Assembly: GCA_003645805.1 (NCBI GenBank)
Contig: QNCL01000022.1
Span: 1 to 12,543 of the forward strand
Length of the DNA stretch: 12,543 bases
Direction: 5' to 3'
From: Candidatus Omnitrophota bacterium
GTDB lineage: Bacteria > Omnitrophota > 4484-213
The position numbers and the translations under genes are program-made. This document shows positions 1 through 7,914 of the stretch, piece after piece. The notes below the pieces were generated by a model, which saw nothing but the letters and a program-made list of their open reading frames with translations, was not told where the DNA came from and ran no database searches. Each line of letters opens with the position of its first letter. Within the stretch, counting starts at the first letter, position 1.

Positions 1-412
1 AGCAGGAAAGCGGAGTGGGGCTTTGATTACAGCCAAATATGCCTTGGAGCAGTCAAGAGAGGTATTTGCTGTTCCCGGGCATATCGATAGTCCTACAAGT
101 CAGGGAACGCATCAGATTTTAAAAGAAGGAGCGAAGTTAGTGGAAGGAGTAGAGGATATTTTAGAGGAGATTAAGCCGATGGTAGAGGATAGAGTGAAGG
201 TCTTAAAGAGCAAGAGTTTCCCTCAAGCAACCCCTTCTCTAACTTCTTCCGAGAAGGAAGTCTATACCCTTCTTTCTTCAGAGCCAAAGTATGTGGAGGA
301 GATCAGTCAACAGAGTGATCTTTCCCCTTCTCAACTTTTGAGCGTCCTTTCTATGTTGGAACTGAAGAGGTTGATAAGACGTCTTCCGGGACAGAGATTT
401 GTTTTAATTTAG
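1..412 (+). CDS. dprA: DNA processing protein DprA, 3' part only
   Basis: The gene enters from the left; the reading frame starts at base 2 and gives 136 residues up to a TAG stop. The visible part begins inside the Rossmann (SLOG) core with the family signature AGKRSGALITAKYALEQ, followed by REVFAVPGHIDSP and QGTHQILKEGAKLVEGVEDI, all strongly conserved in DprA/Smf. The last 55 or so residues form the winged-helix domain seen in many DprA proteins (roughly SSEKEVYTLLSS to PGQRFVLI). DprA binds incoming single-stranded DNA in the cytoplasm and loads RecA during natural transformation; it is also kept in many bacteria not known to be competent. The TTG at base 23 is an internal Leu codon, not a start. 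The stop lies seven bases before topA, and the AGGAG for topA overlaps it, so the two are probably co-transcribed. Identification is firm. Confidence 0.95.
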   Translation, partial: AGKRSGALITAKYALEQSREVFAVPGHIDSPTSQGTHQILKEGAKLVEGVEDILEEIKPMVEDRVKVLKSKSFPQATPSLTSSEKEVYTLLSSEPKYVEEISQQSDLSPSQLLSVLSMLELKRLIRRLPGQRFVLI

Positions 413-419
413 GAGTAGG

Positions 420-2411
420 ATGGCGAGGTTTTTAGTAGTGGTAGAATCACCAGCAAAGGCAAACACAATCAACAAATTTTTGGGTAAAGATTATAAGGTA
501 GAGGCATCAATGGGGCACATCAAGGATTTGCCCGAAGATAGAATGGGAGTGGATATAGAGAACAATTTTAAACCCCATTATGTTATTATCCCGCGCAGTA
601 GAAAGATAGTGCATAGATTGAGGAAAGAAGAGCAAGGAAAAGAGAAGATTTTTCTTGCTCCTGATCCAGATAGAGAGGGGGAAGCAATCGCCTATCACCT
701 TTCCCAGATCTTCAAAAATAAGAATATTTTTCGGGTTAGTTTTAATGAGATTACTCGCCCCGCAGTAACAAAAGCCTTTCAGCATCCAGGGAGTATCGAT
801 TTGAATAAGGTAAAGTCTCAGCAGGCAAGGAGGATCTTGGATCGCATTGTAGGATATAGCATCAGCCCTCTTTTATGGAAGAAGGTAGCCGGAGGACTTT
901 CTGCAGGCAGAGTCCAGTCTGTGGCTTTGAGGTTTATTGTTGAACGAGAGAGGGAGATAAAAAGGTTTAAACCTCAGGAATACTGGAGCATAGAGGCAGA
1001 ACTAAAGCCAGCAAAAGGAGAGGAGAGGTTTGTTGCAGAGTTAAAAAAGATAGAAGGAAAGAAAGCAGAGATTAGGAGAAGGGAGGATGTAGAGAGGATT
1101 ATTGAGGACATCAAGAAAGAGAAGTTTGTGGTTTGCAAGATAGAAAAGAAGGAGAAAAAGAAAAATCCTCCTGCTCCTTTTACTACCAGTAAACTCCAGC
1201 AGGAGGCATTTAATAAACTTCGCTTTTCTGCTACCCAAACAATGCAGATTGCCCAAGAACTTTACGAAGGGGTTGAACTTGGAGAGGAGAGGGTGGGGTT
1301 GATTACCTATATGCGCACAGACTCCTTACGCTGTTCTCAGGAGGCATTGGAAGAGGTAAGGGGGTATATAGAAAAGAATTTCGGTAAGGAATATCTTCCT
1401 CAGAAAGCCCATACCTACAAAAGCAAAGCAAATGCTCAAGAAGCCCATGAATGTATTCGTCCTACCTCTGTCCTGAGGGAGCCAGAGGAGATAAAAAGGT
1501 TTTTAGGTGAAAGGCAGTATAAACTTTATAAACTTATCTGGAATAGGTTTGTTGCCTCTCAGATGAGGCCAGCACTATTCTCTTCAGTAGAGATAGAGAT
1601 ATCCGCAGGCAGATATATATTCACTGCCTCGCAGACCAGCGTGCTCTTCCTTGGCTTTCTCCTCCTCTATCCCGAAGAGAAGAAGGAAAAAACCCTTCCC
1701 AGGTTAGAAGAGGGAGAGGTGTTGGAGTTAATAGAATTGAGGGATAAACAGCACTTTACCAAACCTCCTGCACGCTACTCTGATGCTTCCTTAGTGAAGG
1801 TTTTGGAGGAAAAAGGAATTGGACGCCCCAGCACTTATGCTCCTATTATTCGCATTCTTTTGGAACGCAATTATGTGCGGAGAGAAAAAGGTTATCTTTT
1901 CCCTACAGAATTGGGAATGGCTGTTTTAGATCTATTAGTCAGTTATTTCCCCACCCTTTTAGATCCACAATTCACAGCCAAGATGGAGGAGGATCTGGAT
2001 AAAATAGAGGAGGAAAAACAGGATTGGGTAGAGATGCTCAAGGGTTTTTACCAGCCCTTTCTTCAGGATCTAAACAAAGCAAGGAAAGATATGCGCACCC
2101 TTAAGAAGGAGGTTATAAAGACCGATAAACATTGCGAGAAGTGTGGAAGGTTGATGGTGATAAGATGGGGGAGGAAAGGAAGATTTTTAGCCTGTTCAGG
2201 CTTTCCTCAATGCAAGTATACCCTTCCCCTTTCCACAGGAGTCAAATGCCCCCAACCAGGCTGTGGAGGAGAGTTAGTGGAGAGACACTCTAAACGAGGT
2301 GTCTTCTATGGATGCTCCAATTATCCTCGCTGTAGATATACCAGTAAAACACTCACTCAGGAGGTGGGAGAGGAGGTTATAGATTCTAATTCCGAGAGAG
2401 GTGAGGAGTGA
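420..2411 (+). CDS. topA: DNA topoisomerase I (type IA)
   Basis: This 663-residue protein relaxes negatively supercoiled DNA by cutting and rejoining one strand. The Toprim domain opens the protein: VVVESPAKANTINKFLG with the catalytic Glu at position 9, and the metal-binding DPDREGEA at 82-89. The active-site tyrosine is Tyr297 in GLITYMRTDS. The conserved EEKGIGRPSTYAPII follows further on. Two zinc-ribbon motifs close the protein: Cys572, 575, 592 and 598, then Cys610, 615, 632 and 638. The length is typical of TopA enzymes with two zinc motifs and shorter than the 865 residues of E. coli TopA. The ATG has an AGGAG at 411-415 that overlaps the dprA stop. The TGA lies just before the start of the downstream recombinase gene. 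All catalytic motifs are intact. Confidence 0.97.
   Translation: MARFLVVVESPAKANTINKFLGKDYKVEASMGHIKDLPEDRMGVDIENNFKPHYVIIPRSRKIVHRLRKEEQGKEKIFLAPDPDREGEAIAYHLSQIFKNKNIFRVSFNEITRPAVTKAFQHPGSIDLNKVKSQQARRILDRIVGYSISPLLWKKVAGGLSAGRVQSVALRFIVEREREIKRFKPQEYWSIEAELKPAKGEERFVAELKKIEGKKAEIRRREDVERIIEDIKKEKFVVCKIEKKEKKKNPPAPFTTSKLQQEAFNKLRFSATQTMQIAQELYEGVELGEERVGLITYMRTDSLRCSQEALEEVRGYIEKNFGKEYLPQKAHTYKSKANAQEAHECIRPTSVLREPEEIKRFLGERQYKLYKLIWNRFVASQMRPALFSSVEIEISAGRYIFTASQTSVLFLGFLLLYPEEKKEKTLPRLEEGEVLELIELRDKQHFTKPPARYSDASLVKVLEEKGIGRPSTYAPIIRILLERNYVRREKGYLFPTELGMAVLDLLVSYFPTLLDPQFTAKMEEDLDKIEEEKQDWVEMLKGFYQPFLQDLNKARKDMRTLKKEVIKTDKHCEKCGRLMVIRWGRKGRFLACSGFPQCKYTLPLSTGVKCPQPGCGGELVERHSKRGVFYGCSNYPRCRYTSKTLTQEVGEEVIDSNSERGEE
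2404..2408 (+). promoter_or_regulatory. Ribosome binding site chosen for the Xer gene
   Basis: AGGAG lies four bases before the ATG at 2413 and overlaps the end of topA. The same AGGAG with four-base spacing precedes topA. It favours ATG 2413 over the upstream GTG at 2401. A second ATG at 2428, with GGGAG three bases upstream, also fits the family's usual N-terminus and cannot be excluded. Confidence 0.5.
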
Positions 2412-2412
2412 G

Positions 2413-3288
2413 ATGAGATGGGAGATTATGAAGTTTTTGAGTTATCTGGAAGCAGAGAAGAATGCTTCACCTCATACCTTGCGAAACTATCATATTGACC
2501 TAAAAGAATTCTACAGGTTTGTGCAAAGAAGATATTCTCTCTCTACCATTACACCCTTTGTAATTCGGGAATGGCTTGTCTGTTTGAGCAAAAAGAATTA
2601 CTCCAATGCTACCATTGCGCGTAAATTAGCCTGCTTGCGTTCTTTTTTCAAATATATGAAGCAGATAAATCGCTGTGTTTTAAATCCAATGGTAGGTATC
2701 TGTAACCCACGCCAAGAGAAAAAACTTCCTGCTTTCTTAAGTGTAGATGAGGTCTTGCAACTTATTACTGCTCCTCTTTCCGAAAAAGATAAGTTGATCG
2801 CCGTGCGTGACTATGCAATTTTAATGCTTTTGTATGTAAGTGGGATGCGTGTAGGGGAAATGGTAGAGTTGAATCGGGAAGATGTGGATCTTCTTTCTGC
2901 TTATGTGCAGATAAAAAAGGCAAAAGGTAAGCGCTTTCGTCTTGTGCCCATCAACAAGAAAACCAGTGAGGCAATCAGGGAGTATTTGTTAAAAAGAGGA
3001 GAGGTGAAGGAAAAAAAACTCTTTCTAAGCAAGAGAGGGCATCCTTTATGTGCACGAGATATTCAGCGAATTGTGGATAAATATATCAGAAAAATAGGTA
3101 TACAGAAGAAGGTTTCTCCTCACAGTTTGAGGCATTCTTTTGCTACCCACCTCTTGGATAGAGGAGCAGAACTTAAGGATGTGCAGGAGTTGTTAGGGCA
3201 TAAGAGCATTGCCACTACTCAGATATATACCCATATTAGCACTGCCAAGATGCAAGAGGAATATAAAAAGGCACATCCTCGTGCATAG
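2413..3288 (+). CDS. xerC: XerC/XerD-type tyrosine recombinase
   Basis: The product is 291 residues from ATG 2413, normal for Xer recombinases, which resolve chromosome dimers at dif during cell division. The N-terminal SAM-like core-binding domain reads FLSYLEAEKNASPHTLRNY and onward. The catalytic domain holds every expected residue: Arg146 in VSGMRVGE, Lys171 in the beta-hairpin KGKRFR, His237 and Arg240 in PHSLRHSFATHLL, His263 in LLGHKS, and the nucleophile Tyr272 in IYTHIS. Its place directly after topA recalls codV in Bacillus, so xerC is preferred, but XerC and XerD cannot be told apart securely from motifs. It could be the only Xer protein of the organism. No integrase-like context or attachment sites are visible nearby, so a phage or integron role is unlikely. 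Confidence 0.9.
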   Translation: MRWEIMKFLSYLEAEKNASPHTLRNYHIDLKEFYRFVQRRYSLSTITPFVIREWLVCLSKKNYSNATIARKLACLRSFFKYMKQINRCVLNPMVGICNPRQEKKLPAFLSVDEVLQLITAPLSEKDKLIAVRDYAILMLLYVSGMRVGEMVELNREDVDLLSAYVQIKKAKGKRFRLVPINKKTSEAIREYLLKRGEVKEKKLFLSKRGHPLCARDIQRIVDKYIRKIGIQKKVSPHSLRHSFATHLLDRGAELKDVQELLGHKSIATTQIYTHISTAKMQEEYKKAHPRA

Positions 3289-3297
3289 AGTTTTCTT

Positions 3298-4266
3298 ATG
3301 GAATTCTTGCAGGATCCATCTTCTACATTCAGATTTAGTATCTTAGCCATTGTTCAGATATTTGTAGTAGGGTTTTGTGGATTTGTGGCTGCAAAACGAG
3401 AGATTCTTTCCCAAGAGGGGTTGAAGGTATTAAGCAGACTAATAGTAGAGATCAGCCTTCCTGCCCTTATTTTTTCTCGTCTTCTTCTGCAATTCAAGTT
3501 TAATCTCTTCCCGCACTGGTGGTTTTTCCCTCTATTCAGTTTTTTTCTTACTTTTTTAGGTTTAGGCATCGGTTATCTCTTTCTGAAACTTTCTCCTCCT
3601 TTTGCGCAGAAAAGAGAGTTTTTGAGTTTAATCGGATTCCAAAATGCCGGTTATCTCCCTCTTGCCTTAGCCACCACTCTTTTTCCTCCTCATAAGGCAG
3701 ACCAGATGTTTATCTATATCTTCCTTTTTTTATTAGGTTTCAATGCCTTGCTTTGGTCGTTTGGGGTGCACTTACTTTCCCCTTTCAAGAAGAAGATGAG
3801 GATGGTAAACCTGTTTACTCCCCCTTTACTCGCCACCCTGTCCGCACTCTTGCTCATCTTCTTAAACTTGAGGAGATTTTTCCCCTCTTTACTCTTAAAA
3901 CCTTTGCAGATAGTGGGAGAGTGCACTGTTCCTTTAGGGCTAATGGTAATAGGAGGAAGTTTGGCTTTTGTTTCTCCCCAGGCAAGGATAAAGAAGGGAA
4001 TACTGATGAATCTAATTCTGGCAAAACTTATTGCCCTTCCTCTACTTGTCTTTCTTCTGATCATTTGCCTGAAGCCAGAGCCTCTGATTGGTTTTTTAAT
4101 GCTAATAGAGTCTGGAGTTCCTTCAGCAACTTCCTTGTCTATTATTGCTAAACACTACTCAGCAGATTGCGATTTTGTGAACCAGTCTATCTTCTTTACC
4201 CATTTACTTAGTCTATTTACCCTTCCTTTATTCTTAACTTTATTTGGATGGTGGGTGAGAATATGA
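3298..4266 (+). CDS. Auxin efflux carrier (AEC) family permease
   Basis: This 322-residue, very hydrophobic protein has about ten membrane segments, as expected for the AEC/Mem_trans family of inner-membrane transporters. Family-like motifs are GFQNAGYLPLALA in the first half, ECTVPLGLMVIGGSLA around the middle, and ESGVPSATSLSIIAKHY with a following acidic residue near the C-terminal end. Bacterial members carry small organic acids such as malate or malonate, or have unknown substrates; nothing here tells which. The start is nine bases after the recombinase stop and has no good Shine-Dalgarno sequence, so translation may depend on coupling. The gene ends in an ATGA overlap with the SLOG-family gene. 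A link to malonate would be tempting given bioC downstream, but the genes in between make this speculation. Confidence 0.85.
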   Translation: MEFLQDPSSTFRFSILAIVQIFVVGFCGFVAAKREILSQEGLKVLSRLIVEISLPALIFSRLLLQFKFNLFPHWWFFPLFSFFLTFLGLGIGYLFLKLSPPFAQKREFLSLIGFQNAGYLPLALATTLFPPHKADQMFIYIFLFLLGFNALLWSFGVHLLSPFKKKMRMVNLFTPPLLATLSALLLIFLNLRRFFPSLLLKPLQIVGECTVPLGLMVIGGSLAFVSPQARIKKGILMNLILAKLIALPLLVFLLIICLKPEPLIGFLMLIESGVPSATSLSIIAKHYSADCDFVNQSIFFTHLLSLFTLPLFLTLFGWWVRI

Positions 4267-4733
4267 GAGGGAAGAAGAAGACTATTTATATTGCGGTAAT
4301 CGGAGGGCATAGGTGTTCTGAGCAGATAAGAGAGATTGCGGAGCAGGTAGGAAGGAAGGTTGCCGAGATGGGTGCAGTTTTAGTGTGTGGAGGGTTAACA
4401 GGAGTGATGGAGGCAGCGTGCAAAGGGGCAAAGTCGGCGAAAGGAATAACCGTGGGCATTCTTCCCGGAGAAAGCAGGGAAGAAGCAAATCCTTATGTAG
4501 ATTTTCCTATTCTCACCGGTATAGGATATATGCGCAATGCCCTGGTAGTGAAGAATGCCCAGGCGGTTATTGCTATTGATGGTTCTGTGGGCACCCTTTC
4601 AGAGATTGCCTTTGCTCTCCAGATGAACAAACCGGTAATAGGGATTAAAACCTGGGATATTGAAGGAGTAGTTCAGGTAAAGGACGCAGAGGAGGCGATT
4701 AAGGAGGTTAAGCGAGTACTTTTTGACGCTTGA
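4263..4733 (+). CDS. SLOG/Rossmann-fold protein, TIGR00725 type
   Basis: The product is 156 residues from ATG 4263, whose start overlaps the permease stop as ATGA. An in-frame ATG at 4248 lacks a ribosome site, while GGTGAG at 4254-4259 serves the later one. The fold is the DprA/LOG (SLOG) Rossmann type: a first strand IYIAVIGG, then VCGGLTGVMEAACKGAK at 42-57, ITVGILPGE, and IDGSVGTLSEIAFALQMNKPVIGI. Members of TIGR00725 are single-domain cytoplasmic proteins that probably bind a nucleotide or nucleotide-like ligand. The function is not established. The cytokinin-activating LOG enzymes carry PGGxGTxxE; here the corresponding segment is DGSVGTLSE, so the PGG part is missing and phosphoribohydrolase activity should not be assumed. 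The coupling to the permease suggests a shared task, but this is inference. Confidence 0.8.
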   Translation: MRGKKKTIYIAVIGGHRCSEQIREIAEQVGRKVAEMGAVLVCGGLTGVMEAACKGAKSAKGITVGILPGESREEANPYVDFPILTGIGYMRNALVVKNAQAVIAIDGSVGTLSEIAFALQMNKPVIGIKTWDIEGVVQVKDAEEAIKEVKRVLFDA

Positions 4734-4769
4734 AGGAGATCCCCTTTCTTCAAAACCTCCTTCAAAAGC
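4728..4769 (+). repeat. Hairpin element A, between SLOG gene and waaA
   Basis: A perfect 9-bp inverted repeat, TTGAAGGAG at 4730-4738 and CTCCTTCAA at 4757-4765, encloses an 18-base loop (ATCCCCTTTCTTCAAAAC). Pairing GCTT (4728-4731) with AAGC (4766-4769) extends the stem to 11 bp if two As on the right arm bulge out. The loop carries a second CTTCAAAA copy that could compete for the left arm. There is no U-tract, so it is not a plain intrinsic terminator. The left arm overlaps the stop codon of the SLOG gene, and the right arm ends six bases before the waaA start. Its likeness to the hairpin at 9452-9500 suggests a dispersed repeat or a shared RNA control element. Confidence 0.6.
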
Positions 4770-4775
4770 AAGAGT

Positions 4776-6029
4776 ATGCATCTACTCTATGACCTGATTT
4801 TCTTTATCTTTGCCCTGATTTACTTTCCCTATTTTATCCTCAAAAGAAAATACAAAGAAGGGGTAGGGATGCGTTTAGGCTTTTATTCTCCTGAGGTGTT
4901 GAAGAGGATAAGAAGAAAGAGAAATATCTGGCTACACGCAGTTAGTGTAGGAGAGGTGTTTAGTGCTGTCTCTTTACTAAAAGCACTGCACCGTGAGTAT
5001 CCTCTCTATCAGATGATTATTTCTACTATTACCCCTACGGGCAATAAGGCTGTTCAGCAGATTGCTCAGGAGAAGGATTTGGCTCTCTATCTGCCTTATG
5101 ACTTGAGTTTTATTGTGGATAGAGTAATCAAGAGATTCTCCCCTTCTTTATTTATAATCTTAGAAACAGAATTCTGGCCCAATCTAATCAGCATCCTCTC
5201 CAGAAGGGGTATTCCTCTGCTGATTATCAATGGTAGAATTTCCGAGAAGGCGTTCAGAAGGTATAAGAGGGTGAAGTTTCTCTTCTCTTTTTTGTTGGCA
5301 AAGATAGACTTCTACTGTATGCAAACAGAGGAGGATAAAAAGAGGGTAATTGCTTTAGGTGCTCCTCCGGATAGGGTCAGAGTTACCGGGAATATGAAGT
5401 TTGACCTGGAGATTCCCGTAAGTAGATATAAAAAAGAGGATTTAGGAATGAGGAAGGAGGATATACTTCTTATTGCCGCCAGCACGCATCCCAATGAGGA
5501 GGAGATGATTATAAGGGTATATAAGGATATCAACAGAAAGGATGTATATCTACTTATCGCCCCCCGTCATATTGAGAGAGTAGAAGAGATTGAGAGGATT
5601 GCGCGCAAAGCCAATTTTTCTGTCCAGCAAATCAGCAATCTTAGAGCACCTGCGTCTATCTTTCTTCTTGATACTGTAGGAGAACTGAAGTCTCTATTTA
5701 GTATTGCAGATATTGTATTTATGGGAGGAAGCCTGGTACCCAAGGGAGGGCATAATATTCTTGAGCCTGCTTTCTTTGCCAGACCCATTATATTTGGAAG
5801 GTATATGTTCAACTTCAAAGAGATTGCCCGAAGTTTCCTCTCGGCAGGAGGAGCGATAGAGATAAACGATGAGAGGGAATTGAGAGAAAGTTTACAGGAT
5901 TTGCTGGATAATAAACAAAAAAGAGAGGAGATAGGGAAAAGGGCAAGGAGTGTATTGGAGAAGTTCAGAGGAGCGACAGAAAGGAATATGGAGATCATCA
6001 GAAGGTTTTTGAAGGAAAAAGAATGCTAA
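4776..6029 (+). CDS. waaA: 3-deoxy-D-manno-octulosonic acid (Kdo) transferase
   Basis: WaaA (KdtA) moves Kdo from CMP-Kdo to the lipid A precursor at the inner face of the cytoplasmic membrane. The 417-residue length is typical. A hydrophobic anchor fills about residues 3-21. The catalytic Glu60 sits in WLHAVSVGE, and ETEFWPN follows at 130-136. The N-terminal half also has STITPTGN and VTGNMKFD at the domain boundary. The C-terminal GT-B half carries AASTHPNEEE, LIAPRHIERV and the CMP-Kdo-binding signature GGSLVPKGGHNILEPA, then NFKEIA. Whether it adds one, two or more Kdo units cannot be read from the sequence. The start follows hairpin element A with only a weak AAGAG ribosome site. The gene ends with a seven-base overlap into bioF, so the envelope and biotin genes are translationally linked here. 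Confidence 0.95.
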   Translation: MHLLYDLIFFIFALIYFPYFILKRKYKEGVGMRLGFYSPEVLKRIRRKRNIWLHAVSVGEVFSAVSLLKALHREYPLYQMIISTITPTGNKAVQQIAQEKDLALYLPYDLSFIVDRVIKRFSPSLFIILETEFWPNLISILSRRGIPLLIINGRISEKAFRRYKRVKFLFSFLLAKIDFYCMQTEEDKKRVIALGAPPDRVRVTGNMKFDLEIPVSRYKKEDLGMRKEDILLIAASTHPNEEEMIIRVYKDINRKDVYLLIAPRHIERVEEIERIARKANFSVQQISNLRAPASIFLLDTVGELKSLFSIADIVFMGGSLVPKGGHNILEPAFFARPIIFGRYMFNFKEIARSFLSAGGAIEINDERELRESLQDLLDNKQKREEIGKRARSVLEKFRGATERNMEIIRRFLKEKEC

Positions 6030-7180
6030 AGAGGATAGAGGAGGAATTGAGAAAGAGGAAGGAAACAAATCTATTACGCAGATTAGATCATCCCATAGAT
6101 ACGCAGCGAGAGGGAAGGGTTTATATAAAGGGAAAGGAGTATATCAACTTCTCCTCCAATGATTACCTGGGGTTAGCCTCCCATCCTAAATTAAAAGAGG
6201 CAGGAGAAAAGGCAATAGAGGAGATGGGCACAAGTGCCTCCGCCTCTCGCCTTTTAAGTGGGGATTTAAGGCTCTATCATTGTTTGGAGGAAGAGATAGC
6301 CCGCCTAAAAGGCAAAGAGAGTGCTCTTATATTCAACTCTGGCTATCAAGCAAATATAGGAGTGATAAGTGCGCTTTGCACAAAAGAAGATGCAGTATTC
6401 TCTGATCGCTTAAATCATGCCAGTATTGTAGATGGAATTCTCCTCTCCGGAGCAAGATTGTTTAGATTTAGGCATAATGACCTTGCCCATCTAAACTGGC
6501 TTTTAGAAAAAGAGAGGAGAAAATACAGAAACGCTCTTATTATCAGCGAGAGCGTGTTCAGTATGGAAGGAGATTTTTCCCCCCTTAAAGAGTTGGTAGA
6601 ACTCAAGGAAAAGTATGCCTGTCAGATAATGATAGATGAAGCACACGCTACCGGAGTGTTTGGAGAAGAGGGAGAAGGGAGGGTAGAGAAGGAAGATTTG
6701 GCAGAGAGGATAGAGGTAGTTATGGGAACCTTTGGTAAAGCCTTGGGAGGCTTTGGAGCCTATATAGCCTGTTCAAAAAGAATGCGGGAGTATCTGGTGA
6801 ATTTTGCCAGGAGTTTCATCTACTCTACCGCTCTTCCTCCAGCGGTAGTAGCCGGAAATCTGGTCAGTTTAGAGTTGATAAGAGAAGAGGGGTTTAGACG
6901 GAAGGAATTGTTAGAGAAAGCAGAGTATCTGCGCAAGGGTTTAAAAGAAAAAGGAGTGTGTGTGAGAGGGTGTTCCCAGATAATTCCTATAATTGTCTCT
7001 GATAGCGAGAAGGCAGTGGAGTTAAGCAAAAGACTTTGGGAAAGGGGATATTGGACTTTTCCTATTCGGGAGCCTACAGTTCCGCCCAAGGAAGCAAGAT
7101 TGAGAATTTCCTTAACCTACGCGCATAAACAGGAGGTGCTGGAGAGGTTTATAGAGGATGTCTGTGAACTTATCGTTTAA
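6023..7180 (+). CDS. bioF: 8-amino-7-oxononanoate synthase
   Basis: BioF is a PLP enzyme that condenses pimeloyl-ACP (or pimeloyl-CoA) with L-alanine, releasing CO2, to give 8-amino-7-oxononanoate, the first ring-forming precursor of biotin. The 385-residue length matches the family. Visible motifs in order are FSSNDYLGLASHPKL, GTSASASRLLSGD, LIFNSGYQANIGV, SESVFSMEGDFSPL, IDEAHATGVFG, and the PLP-binding Lys239 in GTFGKALGGFGAYIA. The related enzymes glycine C-acetyltransferase (Kbl) and 5-aminolevulinate synthase share these motifs, but four other biotin genes follow at once, which makes BioF the clear choice. The ATG lies inside the end of waaA with GAAGGA six bases upstream. The 3' end overlaps the next gene by 23 bases. 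Confidence 0.95.
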   Translation: MLKRIEEELRKRKETNLLRRLDHPIDTQREGRVYIKGKEYINFSSNDYLGLASHPKLKEAGEKAIEEMGTSASASRLLSGDLRLYHCLEEEIARLKGKESALIFNSGYQANIGVISALCTKEDAVFSDRLNHASIVDGILLSGARLFRFRHNDLAHLNWLLEKERRKYRNALIISESVFSMEGDFSPLKELVELKEKYACQIMIDEAHATGVFGEEGEGRVEKEDLAERIEVVMGTFGKALGGFGAYIACSKRMREYLVNFARSFIYSTALPPAVVAGNLVSLELIREEGFRRKELLEKAEYLRKGLKEKGVCVRGCSQIIPIIVSDSEKAVELSKRLWERGYWTFPIREPTVPPKEARLRISLTYAHKQEVLERFIEDVCELIV

Positions 7181-7862
7181 GTTTTTAGATAGGGGAAGGA
7201 AGGAGGTATTGGCTTTACTTCCGGGATGGGCAACCGACTACAAGATCTTTCAGGGTTTGGAGATGGATTTTAACTATCTCCTAACTCTGGAAACCTCTCC
7301 TGAGAATTTTGAGAAGAGGCTTTTGAGAATCATTGATGAGCAAAGGATAGAGAAGGTATCTCTATTTGGTTGGTCATTAGGGGGATTCTTGGCTTATGAG
7401 TTTGCGCTAAGGTATCCGCAGAGGGTGAGCAAGGTTATTTTGGTGAGTGTAAGGAGGGGGTATTCAAGGGAGGAGATAGAGAGGATAAAAGAGAATTTAC
7501 TAACAGAGAAGGAGAGGAGTCTTTATCGTTTCTATTTTAACTGCTTTTTTGATAAACGAGCATTTTACCTTAACCATTCTCTCTTCAAACGCTACTCTGA
7601 ACAGATGGACTTATCCCTGCTTCTTAAGGGCTTGGATTATCTTTCCCGTGTGCAGATGGAGGTAGAGAGACTAAGGAAGGTGAGGAACTTGACAATTATC
7701 CATGGTGAGCAGGATAGAATCGCTCCAGTTAAGGAGGTGAGAGAGATGAAAAGCAGTTTACCTTCCGCTGAACTTATTATTATCAAGAAAGCAGGACACA
7801 TTCCTTTCCTTGAAGGAGAAGCAGAAGCAAGCAGAGATAAATTATTGTGGAAAGGGAGATGA
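7158..7862 (+). CDS. BioH-like alpha/beta hydrolase, probable pimeloyl-ACP methyl ester esterase
   Basis: This 234-residue alpha/beta-fold hydrolase has a complete triad: Ser73 in the nucleophile elbow FGWSLGGF, Asp186 in HGEQDRIAP, and His214 in AGHIPFLE. The region before the nucleophile reads LLPGWATDY where classical BioH has HGWG, so the oxyanion-loop His is replaced by Pro. A lid of charged and aromatic residues spans about 100-165. Placed between bioF and bioC, it most likely removes the methyl group from pimeloyl-ACP methyl ester, ending the BioC-started cycle. BioH, BioG, BioJ, BioK and BioV all do this job in different bacteria from unrelated or distantly related hydrolases; GWSLGG resembles BioH, but orthology is uncertain, so no symbol is given. 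It starts 23 bases inside bioF, with GGAGAGG upstream. A role in a different ester hydrolysis remains possible. Confidence 0.75.
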   Translation: MSVNLSFKFLDRGRKEVLALLPGWATDYKIFQGLEMDFNYLLTLETSPENFEKRLLRIIDEQRIEKVSLFGWSLGGFLAYEFALRYPQRVSKVILVSVRRGYSREEIERIKENLLTEKERSLYRFYFNCFFDKRAFYLNHSLFKRYSEQMDLSLLLKGLDYLSRVQMEVERLRKVRNLTIIHGEQDRIAPVKEVREMKSSLPSAELIIIKKAGHIPFLEGEAEASRDKLLWKGR

Positions 7863-7914
7863 AGCAGACCTCTTTTAGATTCTTACAAAGATAGTTAGAG
7901 TAGTTTGACTTCCT
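7863..7914 (+). other. 52-base spacer before bioC
   Basis: This is one of only three gaps longer than ten bases in the window. It has no inverted repeat and no recognisable -35/-10 pair. The bases just before bioC (GTTTGACTTCCT) lack a Shine-Dalgarno sequence. An 11-codon reading frame (ATG 7859 to TAG 7894; MKQTSFRFLQR) overlaps the esterase stop as ATGA and follows GGAAAGGGAG. It could carry ribosomes toward bioC, or be chance. Confidence 0.25.

Noticed and set aside
3753..4151. 132-codon reading frame inside the permease gene
   Set aside because: It is a shifted frame of a clear AEC permease, its product has no recognisable motif, and its low-complexity polar make-up is typical of an out-of-frame reading.
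4723..4751. TTGACG before waaA as a -35 box
   Set aside because: No -10-like sequence lies 16-18 bases downstream, and the region is taken up by the hairpin.
7807..7819. TCCTTGAAGGAGA in the esterase gene resembles the hairpin core
   Set aside because: It encodes the expected FLEGE segment after the catalytic His, and there is no matching right arm or loop.
7859..7894. 11-codon reading frame with a good ribosome site before bioC (MKQTSFRFLQR)
   Set aside because: It is too short to judge, and it lacks the repeated regulatory codons of a leader peptide. It is kept only as a note in the spacer entry.
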